From Paenibacillus sp. PAMC 26794 (GTDB taxonomy: Bacteria > Bacillota > Bacilli > Paenibacillales > Paenibacillaceae): a stretch of 64,000 nucleotides of DNA. The position numbers and the translations under genes are program-made. Positions 1 through 7,900 of this stretch are shown here, one piece after another. Location: contig NZ_ANHX01000075.1 in NCBI RefSeq assembly GCF_000316035.1, positions 1-64,000 of the forward strand, written 5' to 3'. How positions within the stretch are numbered: position 1 is the first letter of the stretch; every line of letters starts with the position of its first letter. The notes beneath the pieces were generated by a model. That model saw nothing but the letters and a program-made list of their open reading frames with translations. It ran no database searches and had not been told where the DNA came from.

Positions 1-14
1 GCTCTAGCTGATCC

Positions 15-96
15 AAGCCAAGGCTTGTTTCAAACTTTCGCGTTCATTCTGCAAGCAGAATGTTTACTCACTCGTTGTTCAGTTTTCAAAGATCAA
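15..96 (-). promoter_or_regulatory. rRNA operon leader (boxA and hairpins) upstream of an off-window 16S gene
   Basis: Read on the minus strand, positions 81-95 give TGATCTTTGAAAACT, the boxA-type antitermination signal found in Firmicute rRNA leaders and spacers. It is followed by a perfect 8-bp hairpin (arms 45-52 and 55-62, loop AA) and a second 5-bp hairpin (15-19 and 22-26). No mature rRNA sequence is inside the window. In B. subtilis an rRNA operon also follows lysS, which supports the reading. It could instead be a 16S-23S spacer, but the promoter at 250-278 favours the leader of a whole operon. Confidence 0.7.
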
Positions 97-249
97 ACTT
101 ATTTCGTTACCGAACGTCGTTCTCTTCAGCAACTTTTATATCTTATCACATCCGAACCAACTTAGCAAGCTCTTTTTTCAAGTTTCTTTCGAAGCTTATT
201 TGATTTGCTTGCCGCACCGTGTAAACCGTGTTTTCTTGGCCGGAATTAG

Positions 250-278
250 AATATACCATCTACAGATTTTGAATGCAA
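250..278 (-). promoter_or_regulatory. Sigma-A promoter of the rRNA operon
   Basis: On the minus strand, -35 TTGCAT (273-278) and -10 TATATT (250-255) are separated by exactly 17 bp. The start point would fall near 243, giving a leader that carries boxA about 150 nt later. The rest of the first 379 bases holds no reading frame and no other recognised element. Confidence 0.6.
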
Positions 279-379
279 GTCTTTTTTTGAAGCTATATTA
301 ACAATAGGTTTGATCTAATACGGACGTACATATGGTATCCTCTCAACTTAGCAAGTTTATACGCACGTCCATTTTCACT

Positions 380-931
380 TTAATGTTTAACATTCCTAGC
401 AGGAACCTTTCTTGGCCATAAACTGTAACTAAAGCTTATCAGAAAATCGATTCCGAGTATCATTCCCCACACTCTGATCAGATTATTGAAGACAGCTGTA
501 CGTTCAGGATCTCCAATCCACCATATCATAGCGAATAGAAAAGCACTTCCTATAGCCCAAGCCAATAGATGTCTAAACCATCCACTACGCTCACGACTCG
601 CATGTTCTCTACCATATAACTTGTTACTGCGAGGGTTCTCTCCACCCTTGAACCAATATAGGAAATATCGATCCGCCCAAGCGATCATCTGGTGACCATA
701 AGCAATGCTTGCTCCTATATACACCGCAGCTATACCATGAATCATACTTGCTGTAGCTCCTCGCTGTAGATCGATAACTGTAGCTACCAGCAATAACAGA
801 TCGATGACCGGCGTCGCCATTAACAAACCGGTACCTAACCGCTTCATGCCAAGAATATACCTGACACTCAGACCCGCGAACACAAACACCCAAAAGGCAA
901 TCTCACAACCTATAATGAAATAACCAATCAT
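380..931 (-). CDS. YmcC-like integral membrane protein of unknown function
   Basis: A 183-residue protein with about five hydrophobic segments (near residues 3-22, 33-52, 58-78, 118-140 and 152-170) and a basic cytoplasmic loop around 95-115. Size and topology recall B. subtilis YmcC, a putative membrane protein, but I cannot assign a function. The start at 931 is chosen over an upstream ATG (955) because AGGAGAG sits seven bases before it. The gene is divergent from a tetR-family gene, and the two share an 85-bp spacer with symmetric promoters, so the regulator probably controls this gene. Confidence 0.75.
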   Translation of the reverse strand: MIGYFIIGCEIAFWVFVFAGLSVRYILGMKRLGTGLLMATPVIDLLLLVATVIDLQRGATASMIHGIAAVYIGASIAYGHQMIAWADRYFLYWFKGGENPRSNKLYGREHASRERSGWFRHLLAWAIGSAFLFAMIWWIGDPERTAVFNNLIRVWGMILGIDFLISFSYSLWPRKVPARNVKH

Positions 932-981
932 TTCAGCTCTCCTTTTTTGATACAATTGTATTAAATTTAATTTAGCACGTA

Positions 982-1013
982 TGTATTATAATAATCAACA
1001 GTGATATAATACA
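982..1013. promoter_or_regulatory. Symmetric overlapping divergent promoters / likely TetR operator
   Basis: A perfect 9-bp inverted repeat, TGTATTATA (982-990) and TATAATACA (1005-1013), is separated by 14 bp. Read rightwards it supplies -35 TGTATT, a 17-bp spacer and -10 TATAAT for tetR. Read leftwards it supplies the identical arrangement for the membrane-protein gene. A dimeric repressor bound to this palindrome would block both promoters. Promoter geometry is seen directly; repressor binding is inference. Confidence 0.6.
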
Positions 1014-1016
1014 CCT

Positions 1017-1607
1017 ATGCCTAAAATTGTTGATCATAATAAACAGCGCGTGCTCGTGGCCGAGGCAGCTTGGCGTATTATACGAAGAGACGGCATGGAA
1101 CAGGCCTCTGTTCGGAATATTGCTGAAGAAGCTGGAGTTTCGGTCGGTTCGATGCGTCACTACTTTTCTACTCAATCGGAACTACTACTATATGCCATGA
1201 ATCTGGTATCTGAACGGGTGTCTCATCGAGTCCAAAAAATGTCCTTTACCGGCTCTCCCATGGACAATATGAAATGCCTATTGCTCGAATTCTTACCAAA
1301 CACGGAAGAAAAACTGGCTGAAATGGAGGTGTGGTACGCTTTTACAGCCAGATCGAAAACCGATCCTACACTCAAAAAACTTGCTAATACCGTATATGAT
1401 GAACTCAGACAAGCTGTAGGTTCTGTTATCAAATACCTGATAAAGCTCGACCTCTCCAGACCCGATCTGGACAAAGAACTGGAGATCGAGAGATTGTATG
1501 CACTCGTGGATGGCTTAGGCATACATACCGTGCTTAGACCAGATCAGATGAATGCCAAGCTCATGGACGATGTTCTCACCTTACATCTTGCTTCCTTGTG
1601 TCGTTAA
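1017..1607 (+). CDS. TetR/AcrR-family transcriptional regulator, probably leaderless
   Basis: A 196-residue regulator with an N-terminal TetR helix-turn-helix (about residues 8-52; core ASVRNIAEEAGVSVGSMRHYF without its last residue) and a ligand-binding C-terminal domain of the BetI-like C-terminal type. The ATG at 1017 has no Shine-Dalgarno sequence: -10 TATAAT ends at 1010, so transcription should begin at or within a base or two of the ATG. The N-terminus beginning MPKIVDH fits the family, so a later start is unlikely. It is divergent from the membrane-protein gene at 380-931 and probably represses it and itself. Confidence 0.85.
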   Translation: MPKIVDHNKQRVLVAEAAWRIIRRDGMEQASVRNIAEEAGVSVGSMRHYFSTQSELLLYAMNLVSERVSHRVQKMSFTGSPMDNMKCLLLEFLPNTEEKLAEMEVWYAFTARSKTDPTLKKLANTVYDELRQAVGSVIKYLIKLDLSRPDLDKELEIERLYALVDGLGIHTVLRPDQMNAKLMDDVLTLHLASLCR

Positions 1608-1611
1608 ACCA

Positions 1612-1690
1612 AAAAAACCGCAGCACATTCGTTGTGACTAAGCCCGTTACGATAACAGGAGTTAGTTCTGAATGTCTGACGGTTTTTCTT
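1612..1690. terminator. Bidirectional terminator between tetR and ktrB
   Basis: AAAAACCG near 1613 pairs with CGGTTTTT near 1679, extended inward by CAG and ACATTC complements with small bulges. It ends in a T-run in both directions, as expected between the converging genes. Confidence 0.6.
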
Positions 1691-1691
1691 T

Positions 1692-3029
1692 TTATCCGAT
1701 AATGATCCGGCCTTCCGGATGACGATACAGTTTCTTCTCTTTGCGCGGACGAAGAGCATACGCGATGGTTAATGGCCCAATCCGACCTACAAACATGGTA
1801 AAGGTAATAATGATTTTTCCCCAATTGGTCAACTCATCAGTCACTCCCACAGAAAGACCCACGGTACCAATAGCCGATGCAGCTTCAAACATCAGTGAAA
1901 GGAATGGCGCATCCTCTGTCGTAAGCAGAAGCATCACCACGATCATGAATATGATCAGAGAAACCATAATAATGGTCAACGCCCTCATCAGCAGTTCTTT
2001 CGGAACACGCTGGCGGAAAAACACAATATCCTTATTTCCCCGAATCATGGCATACACTGCACCAATCATGATCAGGAATGTAGTCGTCTTGATTCCGCCC
2101 CCGGTCGATCCCGGGGATGCCCCGATAAACATCAGCAGGATGAAGAAAAATTGGGTAGCCTGCCTCATCTCCGTGATATCAATTGTGCTTGTTCCCGACG
2201 AACGTGTAGAGACAGACTGGAAGAAGGACGCATAGATCTTCTCGCTCCAGGTGAGTGAAGCCAGTGTATGTCCATTGGTGAATTCGAAAACAAACAACAC
2301 AATCGCTCCTATACCGATCAGCGCTCCGGATACAGACAGCACCAGTTTGGACTGAAGAGATAGACGGCGGCGTTTGCGATATTCGAACAGATCATTCAAT
2401 ACGACAAAGCCAAGTCCACCAGAGATAACGAGTATGGAAGCAGTCAGATTGATTGTCCAATCTCCGGTGTAGTATAAGAAGCTGTTGCCAAACAAATCGA
2501 AGCCACCATTGTTAAACAATGAAACAGAATGAAATATTCCATAGTACACAGCCTGACCCAATGGCATCTCCGTTGCCCAGCGCAGCGCTAGTATGACAGC
2601 AGCCACCCCTTCAATGGTAAAGGAGAAAATCAACACCTTGCGGATAATACGTACGATACCCTCCATACTGTCTGCATTAATGGCTTCTTTGAGCAACAGC
2701 CTGTCCTTGAGCGAGATTCGTTTGCCCAACACTAGCGCAAAGAGAGTAGCCATAGTCATGAAGCCGAGTCCACCAAGCTGCATTAATACCATAATGACGA
2801 TCTGACCAAACAAATTAAAGGTCGTCCCTACATCCACAACGACAAGTCCAGTCACACAAGCGGCAGAGGTTGATGTAAAGAGCGCATCAATAAACGCCAA
2901 ATGCATACCGCTTTGGTTGGAGATTGGCAACATGAGAAGCATCGTTCCCATCGCAATGATAAGCAGAAAACCACCGACCAGAATTAACGGAGGAGATAAG
3001 AATTTAGCAAAGTGAAGCCTGAACTTCAT
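1692..3029 (-). CDS. ktrB: TrkH/KtrB-family potassium transporter channel subunit
   Basis: A 445-residue membrane protein, the same length as B. subtilis KtrB. It has the four-fold repeated M1-P-M2 pore architecture; pore-loop signatures such as SAACVTGLVVVD near residue 45, NNGGFDLFG near 170 and FIGASPGSTGGGIK near 310 are visible. It forms the K+ (Na+-coupled) translocation dimer and normally works with a KtrA/KtrC RCK ring, which is not encoded nearby, so KtrD is an equally good name. The start at 3029 follows AGAGGTG by six bases; the ATG at 3050 lacks one. Ktr systems are known targets of c-di-AMP through the RCK subunit, which matters because darA and a c-di-AMP riboswitch are in this window. 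Confidence 0.85.
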   Translation of the reverse strand: MKFRLHFAKFLSPPLILVGGFLLIIAMGTMLLMLPISNQSGMHLAFIDALFTSTSAACVTGLVVVDVGTTFNLFGQIVIMVLMQLGGLGFMTMATLFALVLGKRISLKDRLLLKEAINADSMEGIVRIIRKVLIFSFTIEGVAAVILALRWATEMPLGQAVYYGIFHSVSLFNNGGFDLFGNSFLYYTGDWTINLTASILVISGGLGFVVLNDLFEYRKRRRLSLQSKLVLSVSGALIGIGAIVLFVFEFTNGHTLASLTWSEKIYASFFQSVSTRSSGTSTIDITEMRQATQFFFILLMFIGASPGSTGGGIKTTTFLIMIGAVYAMIRGNKDIVFFRQRVPKELLMRALTIIMVSLIIFMIVVMLLLTTEDAPFLSLMFEAASAIGTVGLSVGVTDELTNWGKIIITFTMFVGRIGPLTIAYALRPRKEKKLYRHPEGRIIIG

Positions 3030-3160
3030 GAAGGGCACCTCTTTTAACAAAAATACGAACAGGTTAATCTAACAATTTCAAGACGCAGTGCTACCCTAAT
3101 GGTGTGCTGTGAGCAACGGCCTTCTGACAAACTTTATTTTTAGCGTCTATGTAAACCTAA

Positions 3161-3203
3161 AGAGGAACTTGCCCCAGCATGAAACTGAACGGCAGGTTCC
3201 TCT
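3161..3203 (-). terminator. Terminator of lysS
   Basis: Arms 3161-3173 and 3191-3203 (AGAGGAAC...GTTCCTCT) form a 13-bp stem with one wobble, 30 bases after the lysS stop. The T-run is short. Confidence 0.6.
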
Positions 3204-3233
3204 TCTATTATGAACGTATACGGCGTTCCTTAT

Positions 3234-4745
3234 TTAATCTTGCGTACGAGGACGCATGTGCGGGAAGAGCAGTACGTCACGAATCGACGGGGAGTTGGTA
3301 AGCAGCATGATCAGACGATCCACCCCGATTCCCAATCCGCCTGTTGGTGGCATACCATATTCGAGCGCACGGATGAAGTCGTCATCCATCTCATGAGCTT
3401 CGTCGTTCCCATGTTCTTTCTCCAGCATCTGTGCTTCAAAGCGCTGACGCTGATCGATTGGATCATTCAGCTCTGTGAAGGCATTGGCATGCTCGCGTCC
3501 AACGATGAACAATTCGAAGCGATCCGTGAAGCGCGGATCTACATCATTTTTCTTCGCCAGTGGTGAGATTTCAAGAGGATGTCCCATAATGAATGTCGGT
3601 TGAATCAACGTCTCTTCCACAAACTCTTCAAAGAACGCGTTCAGAATATGACCGAATGTCATATGTTTCTCAACCGGAACCTTATGTTCTTTCGCCAAAT
3701 TATGCGCTTCTTCATCCGTCATGTGCACCGAGAAGTCTACACCCACAACTTCCTTAACTGCATCCACCATCGTAACACGGCGCCACTGCGGCGTAAGATC
3801 TACTTCATAATCTCCATACTGGATCACTTGCGTACCCAGTACTTCCTGTGCAATATGAGCAACCAAGTTCTCCGTCAATTGCATAATATCCTTGTAGTCG
3901 GCATATGCCTCATACAATTCAATCATTGTGAACTCCGGATTGTGACGTGTGGACATACCTTCGTTCCGATATACACGGCCGATCTCATATACCTTCTCCA
4001 GTCCGCCAACAATCAGACGTTTCAGGTGAAGTTCAATTGCAATCCGCATGTACAGTTCCATATCCAGCGCATTGTGATGTGTGATGAACGGACGTGCTGC
4101 AGCTCCTCCTGCGATGGTATGCAACGTAGGTGTTTCCACTTCCAGATATCCAAGGGAATCCAGGTAACGGCGCATCGATTGAATGATTTTGGAACGTAAG
4201 ATGAAGGTCTGTTGTACGTCCGGGCTCACAATCAGGTCAACATAACGCTGGCGGTAACGCAGCTCAACGTCCGTGAGACCATGGAATTTATCCGGAAGCG
4301 GATAGAGCGATTTGGACAGCACTTCAAGATCTTTGACTTTGACAGAAGTTTCACCTGTTTTGGTCTTAAAGATCACACCCGTTACCCCAACGATATCGCC
4401 AAGGTCCAGCAGGCTAAATGCCGCATACTTGTCTTCAGGCACGCTATCCTGACGAACATAGATCTGGATTCTGCCGCTCAGGTCCTGAATATGTGCGAAG
4501 CTTGCTTTACCCATTCCCCGCTTCGCCATAATCCGTCCGGCAATACTGACTTCGATGTGCTTCTCTTCCAGCTCTTCCTTGGTCAGTTCTTCATACTTCT
4601 TCAGAATGGAGCCGGCTTCTTCGGTACGTACGTATTTTTGGCCAAAAGGGTCGATTCCCAATTTGCGGAGCTCGTCCAATTTGTCACGGCGAATTTGTAA
4701 AAGCTCGCTAAGTTCGGTTTCCTGATTCAAGACTTCATCCGTCAT
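3234..4745 (-). CDS. lysS: Lysyl-tRNA synthetase, class II
   Basis: A 503-residue enzyme that charges tRNA-Lys with lysine. The N-terminal OB-fold anticodon-binding domain (about 50-160, with IAGRIMAKRGMGKASFAH) precedes the class II catalytic core, with motif 2 (RNEGMSTRHNPEFTMIELY) near 260-280 and motif 3 (GGLGIGVDRLIMLL) near 475. It is very close to B. subtilis LysS throughout. AAGGAG is about 13 bases upstream of the ATG, a rather long spacing, with no better in-frame start. It is last in the dusB-greA-lysS series and precedes the rRNA operon region, as in Bacillus. Confidence 0.97.
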   Translation of the reverse strand: MTDEVLNQETELSELLQIRRDKLDELRKLGIDPFGQKYVRTEEAGSILKKYEELTKEELEEKHIEVSIAGRIMAKRGMGKASFAHIQDLSGRIQIYVRQDSVPEDKYAAFSLLDLGDIVGVTGVIFKTKTGETSVKVKDLEVLSKSLYPLPDKFHGLTDVELRYRQRYVDLIVSPDVQQTFILRSKIIQSMRRYLDSLGYLEVETPTLHTIAGGAAARPFITHHNALDMELYMRIAIELHLKRLIVGGLEKVYEIGRVYRNEGMSTRHNPEFTMIELYEAYADYKDIMQLTENLVAHIAQEVLGTQVIQYGDYEVDLTPQWRRVTMVDAVKEVVGVDFSVHMTDEEAHNLAKEHKVPVEKHMTFGHILNAFFEEFVEETLIQPTFIMGHPLEISPLAKKNDVDPRFTDRFELFIVGREHANAFTELNDPIDQRQRFEAQMLEKEHGNDEAHEMDDDFIRALEYGMPPTGGLGIGVDRLIMLLTNSPSIRDVLLFPHMRPRTQD

Positions 4746-4811
4746 GATCTGTATTCATCTCCTTATTTACATTGCAGGCATCGCGAGAGGACGTTTTTCC
4801 TCTAATGTTGA

Positions 4812-4835
4812 AAAAGCTTCCCTAAGGAAGCTTTT
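4812..4835 (-). terminator. Terminator of greA
   Basis: A perfect 10-bp stem AAAAGCTTCC / GGAAGCTTTT with a 4-base loop, 27 bases after the greA stop. lysS has no convincing sigma-A promoter of its own in the remaining 110 bp, so some read-through is likely. Confidence 0.75.
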
Positions 4836-4861
4836 GTTTACCGTGCCCAACTGCTTCGTTG

Positions 4862-5341
4862 CTATAGCTTTTTAATGTCCATAATTTTATATTGAATTAC
4901 GCCAGCAGGCACACTTACATCAACAACTGTATCTTTTTTCTTGCCGAGAATCGCTTTACCTACAGGGCTCTCATTCGATATCTTGTTCTGAAGCGGGTCT
5001 GCCTCCGCAGTACCTACAATCGTATATTCCGTGATGTCACCAAACTCCAGATCTTCTACAGTGACGGTTGCACCCACGCTTACGGCATCGGTATCGATCT
5101 CGTCGCTGTTAATAATCCGCGCGTTACGAAGCAATTTCTCCAACGTGATTACACGTCCTTCAATGAAAGCTTGCTCATTCTTCGCGTCTTCGTATTCAGA
5201 GTTTTCACTGATATCTCCATACCCGATGGCTACCTTAATCCGTTCAGCCACTTCGCGGCGCTTAACCGATTTTAGCATTTCCAATTCTTCTTCCAGCTTC
5301 TTGAGTCCTTCTGGTGTAAGGATAACTTCCTTATCGCTCAT
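4862..5341 (-). CDS. greA: Transcription elongation factor GreA
   Basis: A 159-residue factor that enters the RNA polymerase secondary channel and stimulates cleavage of backtracked transcripts. The N-terminal coiled coil (about 1-75) carries the tip acidic motif GDISENSEYEDAKNEQAF, and the C-terminal FKBP-like domain includes SPVGKAILGKKKGD-type sequence (here GKAILGKKKDT). An upstream in-frame ATG would add 27 unrelated residues; the start at 5341 is preceded by AGGAGA. Its location between dusB and lysS differs from B. subtilis. It has its own promoter at 5518-5546, leaving a leader of about 170 nt. Confidence 0.95.
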   Translation of the reverse strand: MSDKEVILTPEGLKKLEEELEMLKSVKRREVAERIKVAIGYGDISENSEYEDAKNEQAFIEGRVITLEKLLRNARIINSDEIDTDAVSVGATVTVEDLEFGDITEYTIVGTAEADPLQNKISNESPVGKAILGKKKDTVVDVSVPAGVIQYKIMDIKKL

Positions 5342-5517
5342 CTCAACCGATTCTCCTGTCATGGGAATAAATTTGATTTCACGGCAACGGAACCAGTGCT
5401 GTTTACAGAGCCCCGCCCGCATACATATTCAAAACTATATGAAGTTCTCCAGAGAAATAGAATATTCCTCCTGATGCAATAGCCTTATTAACGCACATGG
5501 CGAATTTATACTGTGAA

Positions 5518-5546
5518 AGTATAGGGGAACGATCTTGAAAAGTCAA
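5518..5546 (-). promoter_or_regulatory. Sigma-A promoter of greA
   Basis: -35 TTGACT (5541-5546), 17-bp spacer, -10 TATACT (5518-5523). It overlaps an imperfect inverted repeat (TATAGGGGAACG at 5521 and CGTCCCCTATA near 5552-5562). The roughly 170-nt leader contains a strong AGGAGG at about 5466-5471 with no ATG, GTG or TTG behind it; no riboswitch class was recognised. Confidence 0.6.
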
Positions 5547-5592
5547 TGTTACGTCCCCTATAGGTGTAAACGTTTTACAGATGCGTTTATAA

Positions 5593-6612
5593 TTAAGATG
5601 CATTTCCGGCGATTACCGGTTCTGACTCCAAATTACCTTCGCGTTTCAGCTGACTCACAAAGTTCTCCAGAATATGTACCATCTCATCCCGCTTGGTTCC
5701 TTCCATAATAACGTCCTTGATGCGAGCAGATCCTTTCAAACCTTTCAAATACCAAGCCAGATGTTTACGCATCTCGCGTACGGCAACCGTCTCATTCTTC
5801 AATGCGATCAGGCGATCCATATGCAGGATGGCAACACGGATCTTCTCTTCGCCATTCGGGTCGGGAAGCAACTCCCCCGTGCTTAAGTATTGAATGGTAC
5901 GATACAGCATCCATGGGTTACCCAGAGCAGCACGACCGATCATAACTCCGTCACAACCCGTTTCATCCAGCATACGGCGTGCATCCTCTGGTGTATGGAC
6001 ATCACCATTGCCGATCACTGGAATAGAGACAGCCTCTTTTACATCTTTGATGTGTGACCAGTCAGCTGTGCCTGTATAGAGTTGCTCCCGTGTTCGGCCG
6101 TGTACACTTACCGCCTGTCCGCCCGCACGTTCAACCGCGAGCGCATTCTCAACCGCGAAGATATGCTCGTTATCCCAGCCAATACGCATCTTGACCGTCA
6201 CCGGCTTCTCAACCGCATCTACTACAGCGGATACCATTTCATAGATTTTGTTCGGATCAAGTAACCAACGTGCACCTGCATCGCATTTCGTCACTTTGGG
6301 CACGGGACATCCCATGTTGATGTCGATGATGTCTGCATTGGTTTCTTTGTCCACGATTTTGGCTGCTTCAACGAGGGAATCCCGATCTCCCCCAAAAATC
6401 TGAAGGCTCAGCGGTTTCTCACGCTCATCTACAAACAACATCTCACGTGTACGCTGGTTGCCATGGACAATGGCTTTGCCACTCACCATCTCCGCGCATA
6501 CGAGGCCTGTTCCGAATTCTTTTGCGATCAAACGAAAAGCCGGATTACATACGCCAGCCATCGGCGCAAGTACGACCTGGTTTTTCATTTCAATGCCACC
6601 AATGTTAAGCAC
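5593..6612 (-). CDS. dusB: tRNA-dihydrouridine synthase B
   Basis: A 339-residue FMN-dependent TIM-barrel enzyme reducing uridine to dihydrouridine in tRNA. The signature NMGCPVPKVTKCDAGA contains the catalytic cysteine near residue 100. APMAGVCNPAFR lies at the N-terminus, and the FMN phosphate-binding segment GNGDVHTPEDA and IGRAALGNPW follow. A GTG at 6612, preceded by AAAGGAGTGG, is preferred over the ATG at 6651, which lacks a ribosome-binding site. It corresponds to B. subtilis YacF and sits directly after yazB, as there. Confidence 0.93.
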   Translation of the reverse strand: MLNIGGIEMKNQVVLAPMAGVCNPAFRLIAKEFGTGLVCAEMVSGKAIVHGNQRTREMLFVDEREKPLSLQIFGGDRDSLVEAAKIVDKETNADIIDINMGCPVPKVTKCDAGARWLLDPNKIYEMVSAVVDAVEKPVTVKMRIGWDNEHIFAVENALAVERAGGQAVSVHGRTREQLYTGTADWSHIKDVKEAVSIPVIGNGDVHTPEDARRMLDETGCDGVMIGRAALGNPWMLYRTIQYLSTGELLPDPNGEEKIRVAILHMDRLIALKNETVAVREMRKHLAWYLKGLKGSARIKDVIMEGTKRDEMVHILENFVSQLKREGNLESEPVIAGNAS

Positions 6613-6707
6613 GGTAGTCGTTCCACTCCTTTTTAATTCTGTATATATCACGATATAAAGTTCGATCGGTGTCTTGGTTGTTGTAACATGACGAAACCGA
6701 AACGGCT

Positions 6708-6911
6708 CTAGTTACCCTGCAACTCCTCGATACTGATTGCCAGCACACCAGCAATTCGATCGAGCTCTTGCTGTGATACCTTACGGTTTCCCCGTTCAAT
6801 GGTTCCCAGAATGGCCAGCGAGATGCCGGTCTCGGCCGCAAGTTCATGTTGTGTTAAACCTTTCAGCTTCCGGAATGCCCGGATTCGATTGGCCAATTGC
6901 ATGTTTTCCAA
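6708..6911 (-). CDS. yazB: YazB-like small Xre-family DNA-binding protein
   Basis: A 67-residue protein consisting almost only of a Cro/C1-type helix-turn-helix (LTQHELAAETGISLAILGTIER, residues about 19-40, quoted here in part). Position between folK and dusB and its length match B. subtilis YazB, whose role is not established. The TTG at 6911 is preferred to the ATG three codons on, because AAAGGATGG lies nine bases before it. It overlaps the end of folK by 49 bases, suggesting translational coupling. A regulator embedded in the folate operon could act locally, but no target is visible. Confidence 0.85.
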   Translation of the reverse strand: MENMQLANRIRAFRKLKGLTQHELAAETGISLAILGTIERGNRKVSQQELDRIAGVLAISIEELQGN

Positions 6912-7411
6912 AGCTGTATTCCATCCTTTCCATCCAGTACAGACAACGATGAGTGTACAAAGGTATACAAACCTGAAATCTCGCCCTCGGGTACGATATC
7001 CGACAGTGGGACCAGCACAAAAGCCCGTTCTCCCATACGGGGATGAGGCAATTGAAGCAATTCGGTATCTCGCGTCTCACCGTTCATCCAGAGCAGATCC
7101 AGATCAACGGTACGCGGTCCCCAACGAATATCACGAACACGTCCAAGCCGGTTCTCGATATCCAGTAATTCCGTGAGCAACTGCTCCGGTGTCAGCATCA
7201 CCTGTATGGCGACTGCCATATTCAGAAACGCAGGCTGATCTACATATCCTACAGGCTCCGTCTCATATAGTGCAGAACAACGCAGAACGGATATATGAGG
7301 GTGTTCATCCAGCAAAGACAATGCTTCAAACAGCGTCTGTTCCCGGTCACCCAAATTGGCCCCTAAAGCAATATAAGCCTCTGAAGATTCAGAGGTCGAA
7401 TGTGCAATCAT
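6863..7411 (-). CDS. folK: HPPK, 2-amino-4-hydroxy-6-hydroxymethyldihydropteridine pyrophosphokinase
   Basis: A 182-residue cytoplasmic enzyme transferring pyrophosphate from ATP to 6-hydroxymethyl-dihydropterin, the step before FolP. Visible hallmarks are YIALGANLGDR near the N-terminus, YETEPVGYVDQPAFLN, and the HPPK signature RWGPRTVDLDLLW (about 92-104) with its magnesium-binding DxD. The final 25 residues or so (after SDIVPEG) are not typical of the family core and are read in the frame overlapping yazB. Part of the folate operon between folB and yazB. Confidence 0.95.
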   Translation of the reverse strand: MIAHSTSESSEAYIALGANLGDREQTLFEALSLLDEHPHISVLRCSALYETEPVGYVDQPAFLNMAVAIQVMLTPEQLLTELLDIENRLGRVRDIRWGPRTVDLDLLWMNGETRDTELLQLPHPRMGERAFVLVPLSDIVPEGEISGLYTFVHSSLSVLDGKDGIQLWKTCNWPIESGHSGS

Positions 7412-7420
7412 GATCGGTTC

Positions 7421-7783
7421 TCACTTTCTTGTGCGGCGAAGCTCTACCGTTACGCCCTCAAAATGAATATCGAATGGCGGATGTGGCTTCGTCACCTTGA
7501 CTGTCAATGCATTGATAATAGTATAAGTGTCTAGTAAAGAAGATGCAATATGTTCGCCCAAAGCTTCAATTAACTGGAATGATTTATTCTCAACAATCTG
7601 TTTTACCAGCTCATGGATCTCCGCATAATTAATCGTTTTGGTCAGATCATCGTTACGTCCAGCCTCACCCAGGTCCATATCAATCTCCAGATCAATATAA
7701 TAACGCGCTCCCAGCTTCCGTTCTTCTGCAAAAACGCCATGATATCCGTAATACTCCATACGATGCAATACCATTCTATCCAT
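7421..7783 (-). CDS. folB: Dihydroneopterin aldolase
   Basis: A 120-residue enzyme converting 7,8-dihydroneopterin to 6-hydroxymethyl-dihydropterin and glycolaldehyde. YYGYHGVFAEERKLGARY (about 11-28) carries the conserved glutamate, and VKVTKPHPPFDIHFEGVTVEL contains the catalytic lysine. The family length is about 120 and it forms an octamer. It lies 9 bases before folK and 117 bases after folP; the latter spacer contains a strong hairpin (7872-7898). Confidence 0.95.
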   Translation of the reverse strand: MDRMVLHRMEYYGYHGVFAEERKLGARYYIDLEIDMDLGEAGRNDDLTKTINYAEIHELVKQIVENKSFQLIEALGEHIASSLLDTYTIINALTVKVTKPHPPFDIHFEGVTVELRRTRK

Positions 7784-7871
7784 ACGATCCGCCTGCCCTC
7801 TATATATATTGAAATTTTAATCTATTTTAAGTTATCCCTTAGCTTCGCCTTTGAAAAACGTTGCACTTCCA

Positions 7872-7898
7872 CTGGACGGGTCACCAGGGACCCGCCAG
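7872..7898 (-). other. Intercistronic hairpin between folP and folB
   Basis: CTGG-A-CGGGTC (7872-7882) pairs with GACCCG-CCAG (7889-7898): ten base pairs with one bulged base and a six-base loop. There is no T-run, so it is more likely an mRNA processing or stability element than a terminator. Confidence 0.5.
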
Positions 7899-7900
7899 CA

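Noticed and set aside
5342..5511. Small peptide in the greA leader behind AGGAGG near 5466
   Set aside because: No ATG, GTG or TTG at suitable distance; only an ATT-started 7-codon frame, too speculative to call.
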